From the NCBI GenBank assembly GCA_035236585.1, contig CP141128.1:28983618-29047617 (forward strand): a stretch of 64,000 nt of DNA, in the 5' to 3' direction. The stretch comes from Warburgia ugandensis. Its lineage: Eukaryota > Streptophyta > Magnoliopsida > Canellales > Canellaceae. Under the pieces are notes generated by a model. The model had not been told where the DNA came from, searched no databases, and saw nothing but the letters and a program-made list of their open reading frames with translations. Made by a program: the position numbers and the translations under genes. Below are positions 58,601-64,000 of this stretch, piece by piece. How positions within the stretch are numbered: position 1 is the stretch's first letter; each line of letters starts with the position of its first letter.

Positions 58601-58864
58601 ATCTCAGATCTTGAAGATCTAGGTAATTGGAAACTTATTTCTTTAATACAGAAATTTTTTACTGAATAGCATGTCCATTTTATCATTTCATTAGAAAATA
58701 GAGGTTTCAAGCTTTCCATAGCTTCTTTTCGATCTCAATTTGGAGTTCAGATGACTCTGAAATTGGATACGGAAGTTGACAGTCTTTCATAGGGCCTGGA
58801 TTTGATCTGGGCCCTAGGAACGGACGGCCCAGATTAGTCGGGCGGAATGAACCCAGTCGAAGGC

Positions 58865-59022
58865 GCTTGGTTCATCGGGCGTGTCCACTGCGACGAAATA
58901 CCGAAGCGCCCGCACGGGGCATCCACGGACGCACGCAGAACGCGTTCAGTTCATCGGGTGCATCCACTACGATGAGAGGCGGAAGCGCCCGCATGGGGCA
59001 TCCACAGACATGCGTGGAACGT
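58865..59022. repeat. 79-bp tandem duplication in D right LTR
   Basis: GTTCATCGGGYG occurs at about 58870 and 58949 and both copies run on through GCGCCCGCAYGGGGCATCCAC. The left LTR has one copy (48902 on). The copies have diverged at CpG sites. Confidence 0.85.
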
Positions 59023-59685
59023 TGTCCATCCGATCAGGAGATCAAACACTCCATTTGGACCGTCCAATCATTCCCCTCTCAATTGAGGGCCTAAAATGTC
59101 TTTGATCTTTGTGAAAATTCTACCCTTGGGGTTTTGGACCCTTCTGGATCGATTGGTGCAGTCAGAATTTTCATCTGAGTACTCTATCATCCAGAATTAG
59201 GGGTTCTGGTGTTTACTTTATGTTTACCTTTTTATTACCAAAATAAATTACAGTAAACTAAAAATTACATAAAACAGTATTAAACATCTATGGAAAGTAT
59301 TTCCACTTACCTGATTGGAGAAAAAACCTCAGTTATATGCCCAATGTAAAAAAAATACCTTGTTGATGAAGATATGGCCTAAGATCCACCTTTCTTGCAA
59401 ATTTCCGTTGTTTGAACTATTGGATCTTGGAATTTCTTTGGGGGTTTTGTAGAATAGATATGTTGGGAAGTTTTGGATGGTGAAATTGATCAAATTAGAT
59501 CTAGAACAGAGTGTCTAATTGATTTTAGGTCTCTTGTTCCAATCTAAAAAGAAAAACAAATTGAAAAGAGAGATGTCTCTTGAAAATTTTGGGTTTTTGG
59601 GGAGGAATCTAGGTCTAATTTTTTAGGGAGAGCGAAGAAAATTTCGTGGGGATTTTATGACGATTTTTGGAGAATTTTTGGGGTT

Positions 59686-59695
59686 GTATTTATAG
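59686..59695 (-). promoter_or_regulatory. TATA box, element D right (5') LTR
   Basis: Sense CTATAAATAC about 605 bases from the LTR's sense start. This is the copy that would drive D. Confidence 0.55.
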
Positions 59696-60301
59696 GCATT
59701 TTGGGTCTTTTTTCATGATTATAATATTTTATTTTTTTATTATTAAATGGCATGAAAGTCTTCCATGCTCCATTTTTTCTTCCACATGCCCCATTTTTCT
59801 TCCCCAAAACCAGCTGATGTTTTTTGACCCATGACTTCACGTGGGCTACTGATATGATTTGTTTTTGGGTCCCTTGTGGGCCCCATGAGGGCCCCACATG
59901 GTGTAAAAAGACTGTTTTGCCATTTATGTATAAACTTTTGGATTTTATTCGCATGATCTCAGATTTGAGTGTACTTAGTGGCGTTGGATTTGTATTTCTC
60001 AGTAGATTCTAAATTTTTATGTCTCATATTTTAATTTTTGGGTAAAATTACTATTGTACCCCTTCTGTCCAAGAAATGAAGAAACTTAAGGATTTCTTAT
60101 CTGAATTCAGAATTTGTTGTGCTTACATTCATTTTGAAGGGTTTACTAAGTTTAATTTCAAATTTACATGTCTTATGATTTGATTATACTTTTATAAAAA
60201 TTATATTCTAAATAACCCTAATATTTCTACCCGAAATATGTGAAACTCAAACTTTATTGATTTTCTCAATCAATTACAAAAATTGGGGTTATTACAAGGA
60301 C

Positions 60302-60496
60302 TCCTAGGATAGTTGGTAACCACACATGGGCATCAGTCAAGAGTCTGTGTGGTATCCATGGAAAATGTAGCGGTGGCGGTAATTGTCTACATGGTTGTAG
60401 TGCCCTACGAGCATAGGCTTATGGTTATATGCATGTTGAACATGGCAATTACTTTCGAGAGTCTAAACCCATTCTATTGAGACAGGACTCTATGTC
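60302..60496. other. Flank between D and CACTA element I
   Basis: About 195 bp continuing the sequence that D interrupted at 41738, probably more of the element C LTR. No gene is seen. Confidence 0.5.
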
Positions 60497-60850
60497 CACT
60501 ACAACACATGAGACTTTTAAAGTCGTTAAAAAATGATAATAGAGGTTGGTTAAAAAGCAACTTCTATCAAGCTAACTTTAAAGTCATTAACTATTAAAGT
60601 AGTTTACATAAATGACTTTAGAAGTATTAAACTTTTGAAATCATTCAGCCATAAACGACTTTAGAAGTAGTTCATTGATACCCCACTTTTGAAGTCGTTT
60701 ATGTCTAAATGACTTTAAAAATATCCAACTTCTAAAGTCGTTTATCTCTAAGTGACTTTAAAAGAGGTATATTTTTTAAGTTTTTTAACCCTAAATGACT
60801 TTAAAACTAGCCCACTTATGAAGTCGTTTAGGGCTAAATGACTTCAAAAT
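60497..60850. repeat. Terminal and subterminal repeats of CACTA element I
   Basis: CACTACAAC is followed by about a dozen copies of AAGTCGTTTA / TAAATGACTTTA-like motifs in alternating orientation. The inverted pairs would let the region fold into hairpins. In family members this is where the TNP1-type protein binds. Confidence 0.85.
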
Positions 60851-61109
60851 TCTCTCTCTCTCTTTTTTTTTTTTTTTCCTTTTCTAATTTTTTTTTTGAG
60901 ATTCCAATCACTACCACCTATATACAATTCAATATTATTCCCAATCTTACAATCTTTATACGCATGGAAAACAAACATACATTCACTTCCACATTGTGTA
61001 CAAAACATACAAAATCTTCATTAATTATCCATCCATATTGATCATGAAAAACCACAAAATGAGAAATTAACCATAACACATGCATTTACTATAATATCCA
61101 CATTCACTT

Positions 61110-61556
61110 CATTTGTAAATCTATACATATTTGCGTTTACTTTCACATTCACACTAAGTTACCCTCATTCATCATCCCCTAAAAGTTATAGAATTCAATG
61201 AATATATTGAAAACCAACTCTCATATTCACTTCACTTGCAACTCCCATACTCCACATTAAGTTACCCTCATTCATAATGCAATAAAAATTATACAATTCA
61301 ATGAATATATTGAAAACCAATTCCCATATTCACTTAACTTACAACGCCATACTCCATACTAAGTTACCCTCATTCATCATTCCATAAAAGTTACATAATT
61401 CAATAAGTATATTAAAAACCAACTCCCATATTCACTTCACTTACAACTCCCATACTCCACACTAAGTTACCCTCATTCATCATCCAATAAAAGTTATATA
61501 ATTCAATGAGTATATTGAAAACCAACTCCCATACTCACTTCACTTACAACTCGAGC
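61110..61556. repeat. 103-bp tandem repeat in CACTA element I (about 4 copies)
   Basis: AAGTTACCCTCATTCAT starts at 61156, 61259, 61361 and 61464. Each unit continues through AATTCAATGA, TATATTGAAAACCAA, CATATTCACTTCACTTACAA and CATACTCCACA. It is AT-rich and non-coding. Confidence 0.9.
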
Positions 61557-61734
61557 CCATGCACATTTATTCCATTGCTCCAAGTTTCCACTCATTCATT
61601 GGTTAATATATATATATATATATATATTTCAAATAAAATAATAAAAACCAAAAGAACACATACAAGTGAATAAAAAATACTTTATTATGTATTTTACAAT
61701 CATGTAACTACTCCAAGTGTTCTAATTGAATCTA

Positions 61735-63430
61735 GTACATAATTAGCCAATTCAGTAGATACTCAGCCCATTCACTTTGTATTTCGTTGAGGTTTACTTT
61801 GGAGTAACTCTTCTTGTTTGCCCACTTAGAGAGCACAACTGCTTGTAATACAACATATTTAATTTAGGTCACATTCTTTAAAATGGATTCATAAAAATCT
61901 ATGAAAAATATAAGATTATGAAATGTAAAAGTGTCCTTCCTTTCTTAATTCAGAGACACCAATAGCATCAAATATTAGGGTCTTTACGTATCTCAACACA
62001 TACCCCGCACTCATAGCCAAACTATTATCTAGGACACTATGCAACAAGGGCAACAAAAGAATTCATAAATATTATTTGTAATATAGTAAGTTTAATTAGT
62101 TGTAAAATAGAGTAATTAATTGTTTTCTATACTTGGACATTCTTCTAAGTGAGTCTTAGTAGTTGTACAATCTAGGTCAAATTAGCCCACGTTAACCATG
62201 CTCTACAAATTTAAATTTCAAATGCATTATAGGTGAATAATAAATTATTTATCTACACATAATACATGAAATGAATAAAATCTTACTTATTTATAATTTC
62301 TATAAGGGCAATACAAATGTGCGATCCACAAGAACGTGCATGTCCAAAATGAGCAACATCCAATGTTCCCTATATAGAAAGTCATATGAGTAGTAATTAA
62401 AGTTAACAATCCTTATGTATAGAATAAGTTGGTAAGAAAATAAGAAAATCAAAACTTACACATTGCTATAGGGAATCATTAAGTCCTATCTCTTAGAGCA
62501 CCCAAAAAAGCCTGCTAAAATATCATCAACACGCCTCTTTATCGACCATTGCTCCTCCACTTCACAAATGATGTCGAGGTCAAGGAATTGGTAAAGTATA
62601 CCTTAACCTCAAAAATGCTAGTTGCATTGTTTAAAAAACTAAATTAAAGAAATAATTATTACCTATACCATAAAAATATAATATGTAATGTCAAATATTT
62701 TATAAGCAAACATGTGCATATACAACATGTAGGAGACAATGTAAGGGTGCTCAAGTTGATCCCATAGGCAAACTTGTAACAGGTCCTCAGCCATAAGTGG
62801 CACTTCAACAATGTCATAGTTAAGCACTCCCTTGATTTGCACAGGATTGATTGCCCTATCTTTGTTATGAGATTGTAGATTAACTTTAGGGATCAAGACA
62901 TGTTAGGTGGGACTTTCATATGATCCTTAGATAGCTGTTGTAAAAGATGTAAAAAAATTTAACTAAATAATATTAATTAATGAAGAGGACCTAATTTATG
63001 ATGAAAAAAATAAACATTTTATGCAAGTACCTATTCCATTGGTGCGACAATAGATGATGGTGCAATGGTGGGCTACCTTGATTGCGTATGTTGTTGCTGA
63101 TTAACCATATGAAGTTAATAAACAATTAAATTGAGGTCTCTAATAAAAAAATATTAATGAGCAAGATAGTATGATAAGATACGTACCGTGTACTCTATAG
63201 GAATGACTAGTGCTTCTAGCCAAGTGAAGTGATATACAATTGTCTACCCAATGGTTACAATATTTTTCATTTATAAAGGGAATGGTAGGCTAGCATCCCC
63301 ATCTAAAGCCATGGTAATGGACACACACTGTGTACGTGGTGGCATACTAATTCCCTACAAAGCAGTTGATTCATGATCATAGCATGAACCAACTTCCATG
63401 ATGTTTTGACAGGAATCAAGGGCTAATAGG
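61735..63430 (-). pseudogene. CACTA-borne gene with Ulp1-like (C48) cysteine protease domain, broken
   Basis: This resembles the second gene of many plant CACTA elements. In minus-strand order: GQCLLALDSCQNIMEVGSCY and PPRTQCVSITMALDGDASLP through YHFTWLEALVIPIE (about 63430-63190), like the plant domain before the protease (DUF8039-type by my recall). Then VEVPLMAEDLLQVC (about 62820-62780). Then HWMLLILDM (about 62365-62335), which has the catalytic His-Trp signature. Then the catalytic Cys block, YECG shifted by one base into YVLRYVKTLIFDA (about 62015-61965). Last is YSKVNLNEIQSEWAEYLLNW (about 61810-61745). Stops, introns and a frameshift make it inactive or at least unreadable as one frame. 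No Asp of the triad was located. Confidence 0.72.
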
Positions 63431-64000
63431 CATTGACCCACCTACAAATTAGATATATGATAGACAGGTGGAGATAGAGAATTATTACATAAGGGAAATG
63501 AGAATTTTTAGTTTTGTCTATATCTATATACCTCCTTAGCTGGAATTTCTTTTTCAAGGGGGTTAGTTGTCCTTCATGAAGCTGTTTAGTTAGAGAATTG
63601 TAGTTAACATTTGATGGAGGCATAGGGGCATTGCAAAATTATGTGTAGGGGATTGAGAAACTATCATCAAACCTCCTTCATGTAATTGTTTAAATATATC
63701 CATTTTTCATTTTCTTAACCAATATATTATATGCCTCCATCAACAACACCAAACATCCTCCTTACCCCCTTTGGTTTGAAGCTTATAGATTGGAAGAAGC
63801 TAAAGATAAGTGTTCATGTTTCTCATATAATTTTATTGAGTTCTTGTTTAGAAATTGATATATGAACAATTTCATGATAAGATTTCCTTTAGAGAACAAT
63901 TTTGATATTTTTATCTAGTATCAATTCTAACACTTATAGTTTAAATGAGATGTTTATGAGAAATAGTATCATGATTCTTTAGGTTGATTCACAATTCCTA

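Larger units (their letters stand above)
41739..60296 (-). mobile_element. Element D: long-LTR Ty3/gypsy retrotransposon with two later insertions
   Basis: Ends are TGTGGCGACC on the left and GGGTTATTACA on the right. The exact duplication AGGAC lies at 41734-41738 and 60297-60301. The right (5') LTR is 55624-60296 (4673 bp). The left (3') LTR starts at 41739 and ends at 50677, or at 50980 if the duplicated copy is counted. It is swollen by element E and an RTE fragment. The interior is gag-pol on the minus strand with stops and one frameshift. D belongs to the same LTR family as B and has close pol similarity to it. Confidence 0.96.
55624..60296 (-). repeat. Element D 5' LTR (right)
   Basis: It is 4673 bp and sense-adjacent to the primer site. 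TATA box at 59686-59695, CpG-rich block 58850-59020 with a 79-bp tandem duplication, GATC-dense tract 57040-57430, hairpin 56032-56058. The frames at 58867-59105 in two registers lie in the duplicated CpG-rich block and are not genes. Confidence 0.95.
60497..64000 (-). mobile_element. Element I: CACTA (En/Spm) transposon, left terminus and partial body
   Basis: The terminus CACTACAACACATGAGAC starts at 60497, preceded by a possible 3-bp duplication GTC. Dense subterminal repeats follow to 60850, then a T-rich run, a 103-bp tandem array and a minus-strand pseudogene. The right end lies outside the window. The genes point toward this terminus, so it is the element's 3' end. Subterminal motifs match those of element G. 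Confidence 0.85.

Noticed and set aside
58867..59105. Two overlapping plus frames of about 75 codons with the same N-terminal theme
   Set aside because: They arise from the 79-bp duplication in the CpG-rich LTR island, read in two registers.
60497..60850. CRISPR-like array of short repeats
   Set aside because: Repeats alternate in orientation with irregular spacing and follow a CACTAC terminus. This is the subterminal region of a plant DNA transposon.

Overview
This window is plant nuclear DNA made almost wholly of transposable elements. I found no intact host gene. The evidence for a plant is Ty3/gypsy polyproteins with chromodomain-type tails and primer sites matching plant initiator tRNA-Met, CACTA (En/Spm) transposons of the plant TNP2 type, and an RTE-clade LINE tail ending in TGA repeats. 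The species cannot be told from the sequence. It reads as an angiosperm with a repeat-rich genome. Open frames over 100 codons are retrotransposon gag/pol pieces or chance frames inside LTRs and tandem repeats.

Layout from left to right. (1) 1-800: a GC-richer tandem repeat with a unit of about 372 bp, entering from outside the window. (2) 845-14819: a plus-oriented LTR fragment (F), split at 3389 by a complete minus-strand gypsy element A (3390-12881, 5-bp target duplication taaac). (3) 14820-20216: a G-rich minisatellite, then a decayed CACTA element (G) with a TNP2 transposase pseudogene on the minus strand. (4) 20217-22140: the end of another LTR (H) and about 1.3 kb I cannot assign. (5) 22140-41738: a badly decayed plus-strand gypsy polyprotein (C), split at 24494 by the 14.3-kb minus-strand gypsy element B (24495-38825, duplication tcagg). 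The end of C's pol and the start of its 3' LTR resume at 38831. (6) 41739-60296: an 18.6-kb minus-strand gypsy element D (duplication aggac). Its left LTR holds two later insertions: a deleted gypsy element E (44746-48824, duplication cacag) and a 5'-truncated RTE LINE (49150-49588, 15-bp duplication). (7) 60497 to the window end: the left terminus and part of a second CACTA element (I). It starts CACTACAAC, has dense subterminal repeats, and carries a minus-strand pseudogene with a Ulp1-like cysteine protease domain.

A, B and D run gag - protease - reverse transcriptase - RNase H - integrase - chromodomain-like tail on the minus strand, and C keeps only the pol part on the plus strand; this is the order expected of plant chromoviruses (Tekay/Del-like by motif). 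None of the four could work. Stops and frameshifts occur throughout, and catalytic residues are lost in several enzymes. B, D, F and H share one LTR family with very long LTRs (about 4.9 kb in B). A and E share a second, related LTR family. C has a third. Most nonsense changes I could compare are C-to-T or G-to-A, as expected of heavily methylated, silenced DNA.

I did not find a convincing undescribed biological system. The points most worth a second look are a nearly identical 303-bp duplication across the LTR/polypurine-tract boundary of D, repeated loss of RT and integrase active sites, hairpins and GATC-dense tracts kept at matching places in long LTR leaders, and CpG-rich islands with tandem expansions in those leaders.
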